DNA of 64,000 bases from Halobaculum gomorrense (GCF_900129775.1 NZ_FQWV01000005.1:1-64000), one strand, 5' to 3'. Positions 42,534 to 52,135 are shown, numbered from the stretch's first letter. Notes: a model not told the origin generated them from the letters alone. A program made the numbers and translations.

Positions 42534-43307
42534 TTAGTCAGCCGTCGCCGTGGGGACTTCGCTCTCGAATTTGTCCCCGTCAACAGATTTGGCATCGTTC
42601 GACACTCGGTCGGTGCCAAATATCCCCCGGTGTTCGTGCACGACCCAGGTGTACGGTACCTTCGCGGCCACGTCCATGAACGTCACCAGCATCGCGGTAC
42701 CGAGCGTCGACACCAGCCCGAATCCGACAGGACTCGCGAGCCAAATGACAGGATACAGCAGCCAGAGGACGCCGACCTGGTTGCGGAGGCGGAGGAAGAG
42801 ACGCTTGCGTTCCGGCGTCGTCGTGTTCGCCCGTCGCGGATACTGAACGAACATGACGTACAGCATGAGGAGGAACGCGACCGACGACACCGCGAACGCG
42901 CCCCACCGGAGCATCCCCGTCGTCGTCGTGGCGACGAAGCCAGTCAGGATCATGGTCGCGTCCAATCCGGCGGCGCCGTACACGACCGAGCGGTCGACGT
43001 CGACGACGTGGCCGACGTACCCGACGAGCACCGGCGTCGTCACCAGCCAGTCGAGGTACCGCATCCCCTCGACATCGTACCCGTTGATCGTGAATACGCC
43101 GATACCGAAGGTCATCGACGCGTACGACAGCGCTGCGAACGCCGGAATCACGAGCAGCACCCGGAACCGGCCGGATCCGGAATCGAGCGTCTCGTCGCGC
43201 AACAGCCATCCGACGACCGCGATACCCAGGAGCATGCCGAGCGTTCCGACCCCGTACACGACCGAACTGAGGCCGTCGACGGAGGGCGTCAGCACGTCCG
43301 GGATCAT
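42534..43307 (-). CDS. sopI: sensory rhodopsin I
   Basis: 257 residues, seven helices. [17 protein letters not shown] (Arg83, Asp86) has the SRI-type Tyr at the bacteriorhodopsin Asp96 position. [14 protein letters not shown] gives retinal Schiff-base Lys216. [15 protein letters not shown] also matches SRI better than SRII or pumps. The residue equivalent to the functionally important His166 of Halobacterium SRI is Gln177 ([11 protein letters not shown]). The C-terminal tail is long and acidic. Its start overlaps the htrI stop (ATGA at 43304-43307), the same order as in Halobacterium htrI-sopI. It mediates colour-sensing phototaxis through HtrI. Confidence 0.88.
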   Translation of the reverse strand: MIPDVLTPSVDGLSSVVYGVGTLGMLLGIAVVGWLLRDETLDSGSGRFRVLLVIPAFAALSYASMTFGIGVFTINGYDVEGMRYLDWLVTTPVLVGYVGHVVDVDRSVVYGAAGLDATMILTGFVATTTTGMLRWGAFAVSSVAFLLMLYVMFVQYPRRANTTTPERKRLFLRLRNQVGVLWLLYPVIWLASPVGFGLVSTLGTAMLVTFMDVAAKVPYTWVVHEHRGIFGTDRVSNDAKSVDGDKFESEVPTATAD

Positions 43308-44905
43308 CGGCGCTCACCCCCGTCGGTCCGCTCGGCTCCGTCCAGCGGCCCGCCGCCGTCGCTCACCGCCCGCGCCGTCGACTCGCCGGCCCCGGACGCG
43401 GCGTCGCCGCCGGCCGCAGACGTTGCGCGCGACTCACGGAGGTCGAACTCCGCGAGCACGTCGAGCAAGTCGTCCGAGCGCGCGCGGAACGTCTCCGACT
43501 CCTCGACGACGGCGTCGACGGCGGTCGACTGCTCGGTGGCGGCGGCATCCGCCTCGGCGGCGCGGTCGGCCGTCCGGTCGGAGTTCTCCGCGAGGTCGTC
43601 GATCGTCTCGGAGACGCCCGCGGCCGCCGACGCCTGCTCGGCGGTCGCGTCGCTGATCTCGCGGACGCCCCGGTCGAGGTCGTCGACGGCCTCCGCGATG
43701 TCGTCGAGGCGGTCGACGGCCTCGGCGACGGTGGTCGAGCCGTCGCTCACCTGCTCGCTCGTCGCGCGGATCGCCTCGACCGCGCGCTCTGTCTCGGTTC
43801 GGACCTCGTCGATCATCCCGGCGATCGCGTCCGCGCGGTCGCCGGTGTCCTCGGCGAGCCCCTTCACCTCCTCGGCGACGACCGCGAAGCCGTCGCCGGC
43901 GTTGCCCGCGTCGCCGCCGGCGCGCGCGGCCTCGATGGAGGCGTTGAGCGCGAGCATGTTCGTCTGCTCGGCGATGTCGCGGATGAGCTCGGCCGCCTCC
44001 GTGATCTCGGCGGTCGCCTCGTCGAGGGTCTCGATGCGGTCGACCGCCTCGCCCATCGTCTCGTCGACCTCGCTCATCGTCTCGATCGCGTCGCCCGCGG
44101 CCGAGCGTGCCTCCTCGGAGGCGTCCGCCGCCTCGTCGGTCGTCTCGACGAGCGACTCGGTCGTCGCGGCCACCTCCTCGGCGGTCGCTGAGAGGTCGGC
44201 CGTCTCTTCGGCGCCCGTCCGCGCGGTCGCGCGCTGCTCGTCGGTCGCGGCGTCGATGTCGTCGGTCGCCGCGAGCACGTCGTCGGTGCGCTCGTCGATC
44301 CGCTCGGCGGCGGCGCGCACGTCCGTGGCCCCGTCGGCCACGTCGCCCGCGAAGGTGTCCACCCGCGCCAGCGCGACCTCCAGCTCGTCGACGGCGTCGT
44401 TGAACGCCGTCCCGACGGTCTCCATCGCGTCGTGCTCGCGGTCGACCTCCACTCGGCGACGGAGGTCGCCATCGGCGACCGCGCGCATCGTCTCCGCGTA
44501 CTCGGTCGCCGTGCGCTGGTAGTCTTCGGCGAGCGACTGCGCGCGCGCCTCTGCGGCCTCGGCCTCCGCGCGAGCCTCGTCGGCCTCCTCGATCCGGGAG
44601 GCGAGCGAGCGCCGCATCCGGTCGACCGAGCTGTACACCCGCCCGAGTTCGTCCGCCCGAGAGGTCCGGACGGCCACGTCGAGGTCGCCGTCCGCGATCG
44701 CCTCCGTCTGTTCCTCCAGCGTCCGCATGGACACGACGGTGTTCGTCCCGAGATACGCCCCGAGCACCACCTGCCCGGCGGTCGCCATCAGCATCGTCCC
44801 GACGACGTTGCGCGTCACGAGCCCGTAGCCGACGGTCGCACCCGTGGTGAGCGCGAAGCCGACCAGAAGCTTCGCCGCGAAACTCCGTCGAAGCAGTTGC
44901 ACCAT
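43304..44905 (-). CDS. htrI: sensory rhodopsin I transducer (methyl-accepting)
   Basis: 533 residues from ATG 44905 ([20 protein letters not shown]). Two membrane helices with almost no periplasmic loop are the HtrI design, unlike HtrII or ligand-binding MCPs. Two HAMP-like segments follow ([20 protein letters not shown] and [20 protein letters not shown]). The signalling tip [20 protein letters not shown] is intact, flanked by Ala/Glu-rich methylation helices. It passes the SopI signal to CheA/CheW and the archaellum. No che genes lie in the window. A GATATTTTG element near 44951-44960 may be the TATA box. Confidence 0.9.
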   Translation of the reverse strand: MVQLLRRSFAAKLLVGFALTTGATVGYGLVTRNVVGTMLMATAGQVVLGAYLGTNTVVSMRTLEEQTEAIADGDLDVAVRTSRADELGRVYSSVDRMRRSLASRIEEADEARAEAEAAEARAQSLAEDYQRTATEYAETMRAVADGDLRRRVEVDREHDAMETVGTAFNDAVDELEVALARVDTFAGDVADGATDVRAAAERIDERTDDVLAATDDIDAATDEQRATARTGAEETADLSATAEEVAATTESLVETTDEAADASEEARSAAGDAIETMSEVDETMGEAVDRIETLDEATAEITEAAELIRDIAEQTNMLALNASIEAARAGGDAGNAGDGFAVVAEEVKGLAEDTGDRADAIAGMIDEVRTETERAVEAIRATSEQVSDGSTTVAEAVDRLDDIAEAVDDLDRGVREISDATAEQASAAAGVSETIDDLAENSDRTADRAAEADAAATEQSTAVDAVVEESETFRARSDDLLDVLAEFDLRESRATSAAGGDAASGAGESTARAVSDGGGPLDGAERTDGGERR

Positions 44906-45003
44906 TCTATCCGTCCGATCGGCGGTCGGACGTATCAAGCCAGTCCGCAAAATATCGCGTTTGAATACCACGGTGCCGCCTCCGATATGCCTCGACGCTG
45001 CGA

Positions 45004-45876
45004 CTACCCGAACGCGCCGAGGCTCGACTGGAGGTCGCGCTCGGTGTCGCCCGCTTCGATCTCGTATCCGACGAGGTCGCGCATGTCGACCGCGTACGCC
45101 GTCCCGCTGGTCTCCAGCACGAGGAGCCGTCCCTTCGTGGCGACGACGGTGCCCGAGGCGAGCGTCTCGGCCACGGGGCGCTCGGCGAGGTCGAGCCCGT
45201 AGTCGAACTCGAATCGCTCCTCGTACTCGACGCCGGCGAGCAGCGCGTCCCACGCGTCGTCGTCCACTCGCTCTGCGAGGCCGGCGATCTTGGTCGGGAC
45301 CCGGACCCGGTCGGGGAGCCCGTCGGTTCCCTCGGCGGGGGCAGCGGTCGGCGACCCACGGGCGTCGCCCGCGTCGTCGCCGTCGCTTCGGGCGGCCCGT
45401 TCGAGTCCGTTGGCGGCGATCTCGGCTTCGATCTCGCGGGCGATCCGACCGTTCTCGACGGTCCGGAGGTGGACCGCGCGGTCGGCGCCCTGCTCGCGCA
45501 GTCGGGTGTTGAGGCGCCACTCCCTCGTGACGCCCACCTTGAACGTGTCCGGGGCGAACGCGGCCACGTAGACCGCGTGGTCGTCGAAGCAGTCCATCTC
45601 ATCTTTGAGGCAGGTTCCGGTGCACCGCGCGCACACCCACGTCGACCGGTGGTCCTCGCAGTACGGCGCCGCGTCGGCGCCGCAGGCGACGTGCCCGCCG
45701 TCGTGGACCGTTCCCGCACAGCGCCGCTCGCCGAGGCGATAGGAGAGATCGGTGCCCGGGTCGAGGGCGATCCGATCGACCTCGCCGGTCGCGGTCCCGG
45801 GCGAAGCGTTCGGGTCCGGCGCGCCGTCGCTCACGAACAGCGCGCCCGCCGGTGTCTCGTACCCCACGATCTGCAC
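45004..45876 (-). CDS. DUF2797 domain protein
   Basis: 290 residues. A Cys/His cluster near residues 50-95 suggests zinc binding: [74 protein letters not shown] follows, reminiscent of a GIY-YIG-like nuclease strand, and the family is broadly conserved in archaea and actinobacteria. The C-terminal [20 protein letters not shown] is typical. The biochemical role is unknown. It is on the same strand as htrI but 99 bases upstream of it, and unrelated in function. Confidence 0.85.
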   Translation of the reverse strand: MQIVGYETPAGALFVSDGAPDPNASPGTATGEVDRIALDPGTDLSYRLGERRCAGTVHDGGHVACGADAAPYCEDHRSTWVCARCTGTCLKDEMDCFDDHAVYVAAFAPDTFKVGVTREWRLNTRLREQGADRAVHLRTVENGRIAREIEAEIAANGLERAARSDGDDAGDARGSPTAAPAEGTDGLPDRVRVPTKIAGLAERVDDDAWDALLAGVEYEERFEFDYGLDLAERPVAETLASGTVVATKGRLLVLETSGTAYAVDMRDLVGYEIEAGDTERDLQSSLGAFG

Positions 45877-46083
45877 GACGGACGGTAGCCCCCAGCGGAA
45901 TAAAGCGATGTCCCCTTCAGACGCTTCCGTCTCCTCTGCCCGGCCGGCCGCACCCGCAGTTGCAGTTCACGTCACGGGGTTCGGTCGTACGGCGAACCGT
46001 CGGAGGCGGCGCCGGCCGCTCTCCGCACCCGCGTCGGGGCCTCTCGGATCGCTCGCGACCGAACGGATCCGCGGTGCGATCGC

Positions 46084-46185
46084 TCAGTCGTCGCCGGCCG
46101 GTCGCCCGAGCGAGACGGCGCGGTCGGCGACGCTGCGGACTCCGGAACTCACTTCGGCGTAGGTGGTGTTGCGGTACTCGTTCAT
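46084..46185 (-). CDS. 33-residue leaderless microprotein
   Basis: The product begins MNEYRNTTYAEVSSGVRSVA and ends DRAVSLGRPAGDD. The case for a gene is the promoter: an excellent TATA box (CTATTTATG on the minus strand, 46207-46215) whose spacing puts the transcript start on ATG 46185. The first helix (NTTYAEVSSGVRSVADRAV) is amphipathic. No family is recognised, and nothing else nearby could use this promoter. Confidence 0.55.
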   Translation of the reverse strand: MNEYRNTTYAEVSSGVRSVADRAVSLGRPAGDD

Positions 46186-46206
46186 ACTCACCGATACGTT
46201 CGGAGA

Positions 46207-46215
46207 GCATAAATA
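46207..46215 (-). promoter_or_regulatory. TATA box of the 33-residue gene
   Basis: CTATTTATG on the minus strand inside an AT-rich patch, centred 26 bases before ATG 46185. It is one of the best TATA matches in the window. Confidence 0.6.
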
Positions 46216-46308
46216 GTTTTCCGCGACCGAGTAAATAGTTCTACAGAGCGCCGCCGAGACGTCTATTCGGGTCTCGACGTCCCCCGCGACGGCACGGCCC
46301 GTTCCGAC

Positions 46309-47244
46309 TCACGACAGTTCCGCGAGCAGGTCTCGCGTCGCCGCGCGAACGGCGTCGTCGCTGGAGGCGGGCGGTTCCCACCCGAGCGCGGCGAGCTTCT
46401 CGACGGAGAGGCGCATCTTCGGCACGTCGCCCGTCCAGCCGCGGTCGCCGCCGGTGTAGCCGTACTCGGGATCCAGCCCCATCTCCGCGGCGACGATGTC
46501 GGCGATGCGGTTCACGGAGGTCGTCGTGCGCGAGCCGAGGTTGAACGTGTTGAGGTCGCGCTCGCCGTGCTCGACCACGTGGCACATCGCGTCGACGCAG
46601 TCGGTGACGTGGAGGTACGACTTCTCCTGGCGGCCGTCGCCGAGGATCTCCAGCTCCTCGGGGTCCGCCTGGAGCTTCTGGATGAAGTCGGGGATCACGT
46701 TGCCGCGCTGGTACGGGCCGACGATGTTGGCGAAGCGGTACACCCACGCGGTGAAGCCGTAGCTCTTCGCGTACGTCGAGATGAGCGCCTCGTCGGCGAG
46801 TTTGCTGGAGCCGTAGATGCTGATCGGCTCCAGGGGGGCGTAGTCCTCCGGCGTCGGACGGGGGGCCTCGCCGTACACCGTCGAGGAGGAGGTGAACGCG
46901 AGGTTCGAGACGCCCGCGTCCGTCATCGCCTCTAGGACGTTGTACGTCATCTCGGTGTTCTCCTCGAACAGCGCCCGGTCGTCGTCGAAGTTCGTGTCCG
47001 TGTACGCCGCGAGGTGGAAGACCACGTCGAGGTCGTCGGTCACCGCCGCGCGCGTCTCGGCCTCGTCGGTCAGGTCGGCCTCGATCACGTCGACACCGTC
47101 GGGGATCCGGCCGCGCTCGCCCTTCCAGAAGTCGTCTGCGACGCGCACGTCCGCGCCGTACTCCGCTTGGAGGTGTCCCGCGAGATGCGAGCCGATCAGG
47201 CCGCCGCCGCCCGTGACGAGGGCGGCGCTTCCAGTCAAGTCCAT
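46309..47244 (-). CDS. NAD-dependent sugar epimerase/dehydratase (extended SDR)
   Basis: 311 residues from ATG 47244 (MDLTGSAALVTGGGGLIGSH). The NAD loop is GGGGLIGSHLAG. VVFHLAAYTDTNFDDDRALF, the catalytic Ser region FTSSSTVYGEAP and the YxxxK pair in SIYGSSKLADE define a UDP-glucose 4-epimerase-like enzyme. KSYLHVTDCVDAMCHVVEHG is the late conserved block. The sugar substrate (UDP-glucose, galacturonate or other) is not decidable. It is separated by 92 bases from a second SDR gene on the same strand. Confidence 0.9.
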   Translation of the reverse strand: MDLTGSAALVTGGGGLIGSHLAGHLQAEYGADVRVADDFWKGERGRIPDGVDVIEADLTDEAETRAAVTDDLDVVFHLAAYTDTNFDDDRALFEENTEMTYNVLEAMTDAGVSNLAFTSSSTVYGEAPRPTPEDYAPLEPISIYGSSKLADEALISTYAKSYGFTAWVYRFANIVGPYQRGNVIPDFIQKLQADPEELEILGDGRQEKSYLHVTDCVDAMCHVVEHGERDLNTFNLGSRTTTSVNRIADIVAAEMGLDPEYGYTGGDRGWTGDVPKMRLSVEKLAALGWEPPASSDDAVRAATRDLLAELS

Positions 47245-47336
47245 GACGTTCCGGGGGCGAGCGCGCAGAAAAGCTCTTGCGGTCGCCGCATGCGCGAACG
47301 CGGTCGAGCGGACGGTTCGATCCCCCGTGTTGTCGG

Positions 47337-48272
47337 TCAGATCTCGTCGGTCGCGGGCGCCGGAAGCGGCTCGTCGACCCCCAGCAGGTCGGCGCTCGTC
47401 TCCCACAGCCGGCGCTGCGCGCGCGGGTCCTGCGCCTCCGTCGAGGGCTTCTTCTCCCGGCGGTCGGCGAAGTACCGCCCCGTCGCGTCGGCCGGCTCGT
47501 CGGCGACGGCGAGGTACACCGCGGTGGCCGCGCCCTCCGCGGGCGTCGTCGCGAACGGGAGCCGTCCGAGCGCGCGGGCGACCCGCGAGAGCGGCCCGGG
47601 GAGGTCACGGAGGAATCCCGAGCCGGGGATCGCACCCGGGTGAAAGCTGTTCGAGGTGATCTCCCGACCGTCGCGTTCGCGTAGTCGACGCCCCAGCTCC
47701 GCGGCGAACTGCGCGTTCGCCAGCTTCGAGCGCTGGTAGGCGCGCCACGAGGAGAACTCCTCGACCGACTCCACGGCGTCGAGATCGATCCGATCGCCGC
47801 GGTGGGCCTCCGAAGAGGTGGTAATCACTCGGGCGTCGTCGGCCAGATCGTCGAGTAGTTCGGCAGTGAGCTGGTACGGCGCGAGGTGGTTCACGTGGAA
47901 CGTGTACTCGACGCCGAGGTCGGTGAGTCGCGCCTCGCGGAAGTAGCCGCCCGCGTTGTTGAAGAGGAGGTCGAGGCCGTCGTCGCCGACGGCGCGCCGC
48001 GTCGCGTCGGCGAGCGCGCTCACCTCCTCCGGCTCCGCGAAATCGGCGGCGACGAACTCGGCGGTGCCCTCGTTGACGCCGGCGTCGATCCGGTCGACCA
48101 CGCCGCCCCCGGCGTCGTCGTCGCGGCCGTGGACGATCACGTGCGCGCCGAGTCGCCCGAGCGACAGCGCGATCTCCCGACCGATCCCGCTGGTCGATCC
48201 GGTCACGAGCGCCGTCTTCCCGACCAGTCGTTCGTCGCCGACGCCGGCGATGTCCTCGGGGTAGTTACGCAT
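47337..48272 (-). CDS. classical short-chain dehydrogenase (retinol-dehydrogenase-like)
   Basis: 311 residues. TALVTGSTSGIGREIALSLG is the cofactor loop (TGxxxGIG). LLFNNAGGYF (NNAG), VITTSSEAHRGDR (Ser) and AYQRSKLANAQFAAELGRR (YxxxK) are the catalytic elements. SNSFHPGAIPGSGFLRDLPG is typical of the WWOX/retinol dehydrogenase-like branch. Its substrate is unknown. It is on the same strand as the downstream epimerase gene and divergent from aTrm56. Confidence 0.9.
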   Translation of the reverse strand: MRNYPEDIAGVGDERLVGKTALVTGSTSGIGREIALSLGRLGAHVIVHGRDDDAGGGVVDRIDAGVNEGTAEFVAADFAEPEEVSALADATRRAVGDDGLDLLFNNAGGYFREARLTDLGVEYTFHVNHLAPYQLTAELLDDLADDARVITTSSEAHRGDRIDLDAVESVEEFSSWRAYQRSKLANAQFAAELGRRLRERDGREITSNSFHPGAIPGSGFLRDLPGPLSRVARALGRLPFATTPAEGAATAVYLAVADEPADATGRYFADRREKKPSTEAQDPRAQRRLWETSADLLGVDEPLPAPATDEI

Positions 48273-48468
48273 GGACGGTCGAAGGGGTTCGGACGGGAAA
48301 GCGCCGTCGGCGACACTAGCGGCGGGGACGCCGGGGGGTCGCCGGCACTGTCGACGGCACCGGCGGCGACGGGGACGGCGGACGGGGGCGGGGACGCCGG
48401 CGGTCGTCGGGTCGTCGCCTCGCCGCCGAAAGCGAACCGCCCTTACCCGGGCGCGTCGTTGTCGGCGT

Positions 48469-49029
48469 ATGAACGACGAGGTCGTCGTCCTCCGGTACGG
48501 TCACCGCCCCGGGCGGGACGACCGGATGACGACCCACGTGGGGCTGACGGCGCGCGCGCTCGGCGCCGATCGCGTGATCCTCCCGGACAACGCCGGCCAG
48601 TCCGCGGAGACGATCCGCGACATCACCGACCGCTTCGGCGGCCCCTTCGCCGTCGAGTTGCGCGACGACCAGCGCGCGTTCACGCGCAACTGGGAGGGCA
48701 CGGTCGTCCACCTCACGATGTACGGCGAGCGCGTCCAGGACGTGGAAGCCGACATTCGGGCCGACGCCGTCGGCGGCGACACCCCGCTGCTCGTCGTGGT
48801 CGGCGGCGAGAAGGTGCCGTTCGACTTCTACGAGGAGGCGGACTTCAACGTCGGTGTGACGAACCAGCCCCACTCGGAGGTCGCCGGGCTCGCCGTCTTC
48901 CTCGACCGGCTGTTCGAGGGCGCGGAACTGGAGCGCGAGTGGGAGGACGCCGACCGCGTCGTTCTCCCACAGGAGACCGGCAAGCGCGTGGTCGATCCCG
49001 AGGACGTGGAAGGAGAGGACGGGGCGTAG
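48469..49029 (+). CDS. tRNA (cytidine(56)-2'-O)-methyltransferase
   Basis: 186 residues from ATG 48469 (MNDEVVVLRYGHRPGRDDRM). This is the archaeal SPOUT enzyme aTrm56, which methylates C56 in the T loop of tRNA. VVVLRYGHRPGRDDRMTTHV, GLTARALGADRVILPDN, PLLVVVGGEKVPFDFYEEAD and FNVGVTNQPHSEVAGLAVFL (knot region) all match. An in-frame Met upstream at 48271 only adds Arg/Gly-rich noise. A CTTACC stretch about 27 bases upstream may be the TATA box of a leaderless transcript. Confidence 0.94.
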   Translation: MNDEVVVLRYGHRPGRDDRMTTHVGLTARALGADRVILPDNAGQSAETIRDITDRFGGPFAVELRDDQRAFTRNWEGTVVHLTMYGERVQDVEADIRADAVGGDTPLLVVVGGEKVPFDFYEEADFNVGVTNQPHSEVAGLAVFLDRLFEGAELEREWEDADRVVLPQETGKRVVDPEDVEGEDGA

Positions 49030-49126
49030 GGATCGACCGAAGCGAACGCCACGGTCGGGGGGCTACCGGGCTGCGCCTCTCGCGACCCCGTGGAACGGCA
49101 CGGCTGCTCGCCGCGCGCGGCGCCGT

Positions 49127-49453
49127 TCAGTGGTCGTCCTCGCGCCACTTCTGGCCGCACTCGGTGCAGGTGAAAAAGCGCGTCTCGGACTCGTCGGCCG
49201 AGCGGATCTGCTTCATCTCGTAGCGCACCGTCTGTACCTCGTCGCACTCCGGGCACTTCTGCTCGACCGTCGGCCCGATTTCCGACTGGTCCATCTCGGA
49301 CACGTCGACGACGGCGCTCCCCTCTTGCCCCTGCGTCGTCGTCATCCCCGCCTCCGTCGCCTCGTCGCGAAGCTCCTCGTGGCCGCACGACCCGCACACC
49401 CACGTGTCGTCGTCCGCTTTCATCATCGATCCGCACTCGTCGCAGAAGTTCAT
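49127..49453 (-). CDS. transcription factor S (TFS)
   Basis: 108 residues from ATG 49453 (MNFCDECGSMMKADDDTWVC). It has two zinc ribbons: an N-terminal one (C4, C7, C20, C23) and a C-terminal TFIIS-type one (QKCPECDEVQTVRYEMKQIR and FTCTECGQKW). The acidic hairpin RSADESETRFF carries the Asp-Glu pair that stimulates RNA cleavage by backtracked RNA polymerase. Residues between the ribbons are the usual linker. The gene is convergent with aTrm56. Confidence 0.95.
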   Translation of the reverse strand: MNFCDECGSMMKADDDTWVCGSCGHEELRDEATEAGMTTTQGQEGSAVVDVSEMDQSEIGPTVEQKCPECDEVQTVRYEMKQIRSADESETRFFTCTECGQKWREDDH

Positions 49454-49578
49454 ACCCCCTCGGTCTGCCGGCTTCGTACTTAAGATCCGGGTTCTCTCCG
49501 GAACCGCGCCGGCCGCGACGGCGGCGGCCGGAGGGTCAGCGACGACGATCCGACCGAGCGGTAGTCGGCGCCGGCCGC

Positions 49579-49809
49579 TCAGCCGTCCCCCTCGGACTGC
49601 CTGGGTTCGCCGACTGCTTCCACCGGGAGGACGTTGTTGAGATCTGCGTACAGGTCGTTTGCCGAGTCGAACGTCTCGCTGGGGCACTCGGCGACGTACT
49701 CGCCGAGGTTCCCGTCGCCATCCGCGAACCGGAGCGTCACGTCGGAAAACTGCTGCGCGGCGTGATCGCGGGCGACAGGGAACGTCAACTCCTCGAACAA
49801 CGACTCCAC
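49579..49809 (-). CDS. small conserved haloarchaeal protein (DUF5789-like?)
   Basis: 76 residues: MESLFEELTFPVARDHAAQQ, then FSDVTLRFADGDGNLGEYVA and SANDLYADLNNVLPVEAVGE, ending PRQSEGDG. The closing NNVLP-EAVGE--QSEG pattern is one I associate with small proteins of Halobacteria, possibly the DUF5789 group, but I am not sure. No Cys or membrane segment is present. It is on the same strand as TFS, upstream by 125 bases. Confidence 0.65.
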   Translation of the reverse strand: MESLFEELTFPVARDHAAQQFSDVTLRFADGDGNLGEYVAECPSETFDSANDLYADLNNVLPVEAVGEPRQSEGDG

Positions 49810-50015
49810 TCGCGACAGTTAGACCGTGGTCATCTGTGCCGACGCTACGCCGCCGTGAGATATCTTGGTAGTGTCAGCTCCGGGCCGTTTTGCTATCGGT
49901 TGGGTTCGTGTCGGTCGGCTCAGGGCGGCCCGAGACGGGGGGCGTGACCGATCCGCTGAAACCGGCGTTTATCGTCCCGCTGAATCTGCCTCGTTCGCTC
50001 AGCTCGCGCCCCGCC

Positions 50016-50792
50016 TTACTCGAACTCGGGGTCGCGCTTGTTGACGAACGCGTCCATCCCCTCGCGCTGATCGTGCGTCCCGAACAGTCCCGAGAAGACG
50101 CGTTGCTCGTACTCGAGCCCGGCCTCCAGCCCCGTCTCGTGGGACTGGTTGATCGCCTCCTTCGCCGCCGCGACGGCAAACTTCGGCTGTGCGGCGAGGT
50201 CGGCGGTCAGGTCGTCGATCCGCGAATCGAGTTGGTCGTGCGCGACCACCTCGCCGACCATGCCGTACTCGTGGGCGTCGGTCGCGTCGATGCGGTCGCC
50301 GAAGAGGATCAGCCGGCGGGCGACCTCGTCGTTGACCAGCCGGGGGAGTCGCTGGGTGCCGCCCCACCCGGGGACGATCCCAAGATCGATCTCCGTCTGG
50401 CCGAAGACGGCGTTCTCGGCGGCGACCCGGAGGTCGCACGCCAGCGCGAGTTCGCAGCCGCCGCCGAAGGCGTAGCCGTTGACCGCGGCAATGCTGGGGG
50501 CGGGGAACGTCTCCAGCGAGCGCGCGATGTCGTGGCCCAGTTCGGCGTACGCCTGCGCCTCGGGCGTGCCGAGGTCCTTCATGTAGGAGATGTCCGCGCC
50601 GGCGATGAACGCCTCTTCTCCCGCGCCGGTGAGCACGAGCGCGCGCACGTCGGCCTCCTCGGCCTCCGCGATGGCCGTCTGGAGCGCCTCCAGCGTCTCG
50701 ACGTTCAGGGCGTTGAGCTTGTCCGGCCGGTCGATCGTGATCGTGGCGATCTCGTCGTCGATGTCGAGGATGACGGTGTCGGATTCGGGCAC
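50016..50792 (-). CDS. enoyl-CoA hydratase/isomerase (crotonase) family protein
   Basis: 258 residues. TITIDRPDKLNALNVETLEA, LTGAGEEAFIAGADISYMKD, VNGYAFGGGCELALACDLRV (first Glu) and FGQTEIDLGIVPGWGGTQRL (second Glu) give a complete crotonase active site. The C-terminus FSGLFGTHDQREGMDAFVNK is canonical, suggesting true 2-enoyl-CoA hydratase activity in fatty-acid or amino-acid breakdown. It stands alone here, though two acyl-CoA dehydrogenase genes occur in the window. Confidence 0.93.
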   Translation of the reverse strand: MPESDTVILDIDDEIATITIDRPDKLNALNVETLEALQTAIAEAEEADVRALVLTGAGEEAFIAGADISYMKDLGTPEAQAYAELGHDIARSLETFPAPSIAAVNGYAFGGGCELALACDLRVAAENAVFGQTEIDLGIVPGWGGTQRLPRLVNDEVARRLILFGDRIDATDAHEYGMVGEVVAHDQLDSRIDDLTADLAAQPKFAVAAAKEAINQSHETGLEAGLEYEQRVFSGLFGTHDQREGMDAFVNKRDPEFE

Positions 50793-50951
50793 GCACGGTC
50801 AGTCTCCGTGACACACCGTAACCCTTCCCCCCGCGACATGCGAAGCCGGTTGTCGTCGCCGTCGTCGGACCGACGCCGGTAGCGTCGTCGGCCACCAGGT
50901 CGCCGCCGAGCGCGCCCGTCGCCGACGATCCGGTTCGGATCGTTCCGGCGG

Positions 50952-52064
50952 TTACACCTCCTCGTCGAGCAGTTCCCGGACGGTCTCGTCGATGAACTCC
51001 TTGTCCGCGGGGTCGAATCCGAACATTCCGAAGTGGCCCCAGGGCGTCTCAATCGGTCGAAGCTCGCTGTCGGGGATCATCGCCTCCTCCTCGCGGCAGT
51101 CCTCCAGAGTGAACACGTAATCCTCGGCGAACGGCATCACGTAGGTGCGTGCCTCGATCCGGTCAAGGGCGGCTTCGAGGTCGCCGTCGGTGATCCGGCT
51201 CACGTCCGCGTGCTTCCACTTCCACGCCATCGTCAACAGGTTGTTCGGGTCCATGGGAAGGAACCACTCCTCCCACGCGCCGTAGACGAAGTCCGAAAGC
51301 GACGTGAATCCGGCCTTGCGCCACGCCTCCTCGCGGAACAGGGTCGAACTCGTCCCCATCAGCAGCCACGTTCGCGCGTGTCGCTTCAGCCCGTCGCGAA
51401 CCGCCCGGTGATCGTCGTAGTAGCCGTTCTCCCACCCCGAGTCCGACCGGATACAGGACATGAGCGCGTCCACCAGCAGGCCGCTCAGGACCGGATTCGT
51501 CGCGGTCCCGCCGATCGGTGCCGCCCGCTTCACCATCTCGGGGTACCGGACCGCCCACTCGTACGTCTGTTGGGCGCCCATCGACCATCCGAGCACGAGC
51601 TGGAGCTCGTCGATACCGAACTCCTCGGTGAGGAGGCGGTGTTGCGCGCGTACGTCGTCGGCTATCCGGACGCTCGGGAAATCCGCCTGCCCGTTCGGCG
51701 CCGGCGTGTTGTGCGGCGAAGTGGAGAGGCCGTTGCCGATCTGGTTCGGAAGGATCACGAAGTACTCGTTCGGGTCGATCGCGGAGTCCTCCCCCACGTA
51801 CATCTCCATGTCCTTGCTCGTTCCCGAGTACATGTGGGGGAAGAGAACCGCGTTGTCCTTCGCGTCGTTCAACTCGCCGAAAGTGGCGTACGCGATCCTG
51901 CAGTTCCGGAGCGTTCGGCCGTTCTCCAGCTCGAACGCGTCCATGTCGAAGTAGTCGTACGGCCCGTGCACCTCCTGGGTGTAGTACTCGTTTTCGATCC
52001 CGTGCTGTACCTGACTCGCTCCCGCCGACGGCGCGTCCGCCGGACTGTGGGTCTCTTCTGTCAT
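50952..52064 (-). CDS. alpha/beta hydrolase, homoserine acetyltransferase (MetX)-like fold
   Basis: 370 residues from ATG 52064 (MTEETHSPADAPSAGASQVQ). A long N-terminal frame extension upstream has no homology. NCRIAYATFGELNDAKDNAV and FPHMYSGTSKDMEMYVGEDS fit the MetX-like subgroup. VLGWSMGAQQTYEWAVRYPE carries the nucleophile Ser, and ETPWGHFGMFGFDP the catalytic His. Homoserine acetyltransferases have GPSMGG-type elbows and a lid that differ from this, so a hydrolase or acyltransferase of unknown substrate is the safer call. The promoter region contains an inverted repeat. Confidence 0.85.
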   Translation of the reverse strand: MTEETHSPADAPSAGASQVQHGIENEYYTQEVHGPYDYFDMDAFELENGRTLRNCRIAYATFGELNDAKDNAVLFPHMYSGTSKDMEMYVGEDSAIDPNEYFVILPNQIGNGLSTSPHNTPAPNGQADFPSVRIADDVRAQHRLLTEEFGIDELQLVLGWSMGAQQTYEWAVRYPEMVKRAAPIGGTATNPVLSGLLVDALMSCIRSDSGWENGYYDDHRAVRDGLKRHARTWLLMGTSSTLFREEAWRKAGFTSLSDFVYGAWEEWFLPMDPNNLLTMAWKWKHADVSRITDGDLEAALDRIEARTYVMPFAEDYVFTLEDCREEEAMIPDSELRPIETPWGHFGMFGFDPADKEFIDETVRELLDEEV

Positions 52065-52100
52065 TGGTCTCTCCGCTCGGCCGTCGAGCGGCCACTGTCG

Positions 52101-52135
52101 ATTATTCTCAATGAACAATAGTTGTGTTGAATAAT
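52101..52135 (-). promoter_or_regulatory. inverted repeat between TATA box and start of the alpha/beta hydrolase gene
   Basis: ATTATTC (52101-52107) and GAATAAT (52129-52135) face each other across 21 bases, with TCAA/TTGA extending the arms inward. A TGTATATTA stretch just right of it is the likely TATA box on the minus strand. The repeat thus lies at the transcription start, the usual place for a repressor site. This is inferred. Confidence 0.45.

Noticed and set aside
42534-43307. Assignment of the opsin as sensory rhodopsin II or a proton pump
   Set aside because: [23 protein letters not shown] and the two-helix transducer fit SRI; the Asp96 position is Tyr, so it is not a pump.
50952-52064. 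Calling the alpha/beta hydrolase metX (homoserine acetyltransferase)
   Set aside because: The nucleophile elbow is GWSMGAQ and no methionine-pathway neighbour is present, so the specific enzyme name is not supported.
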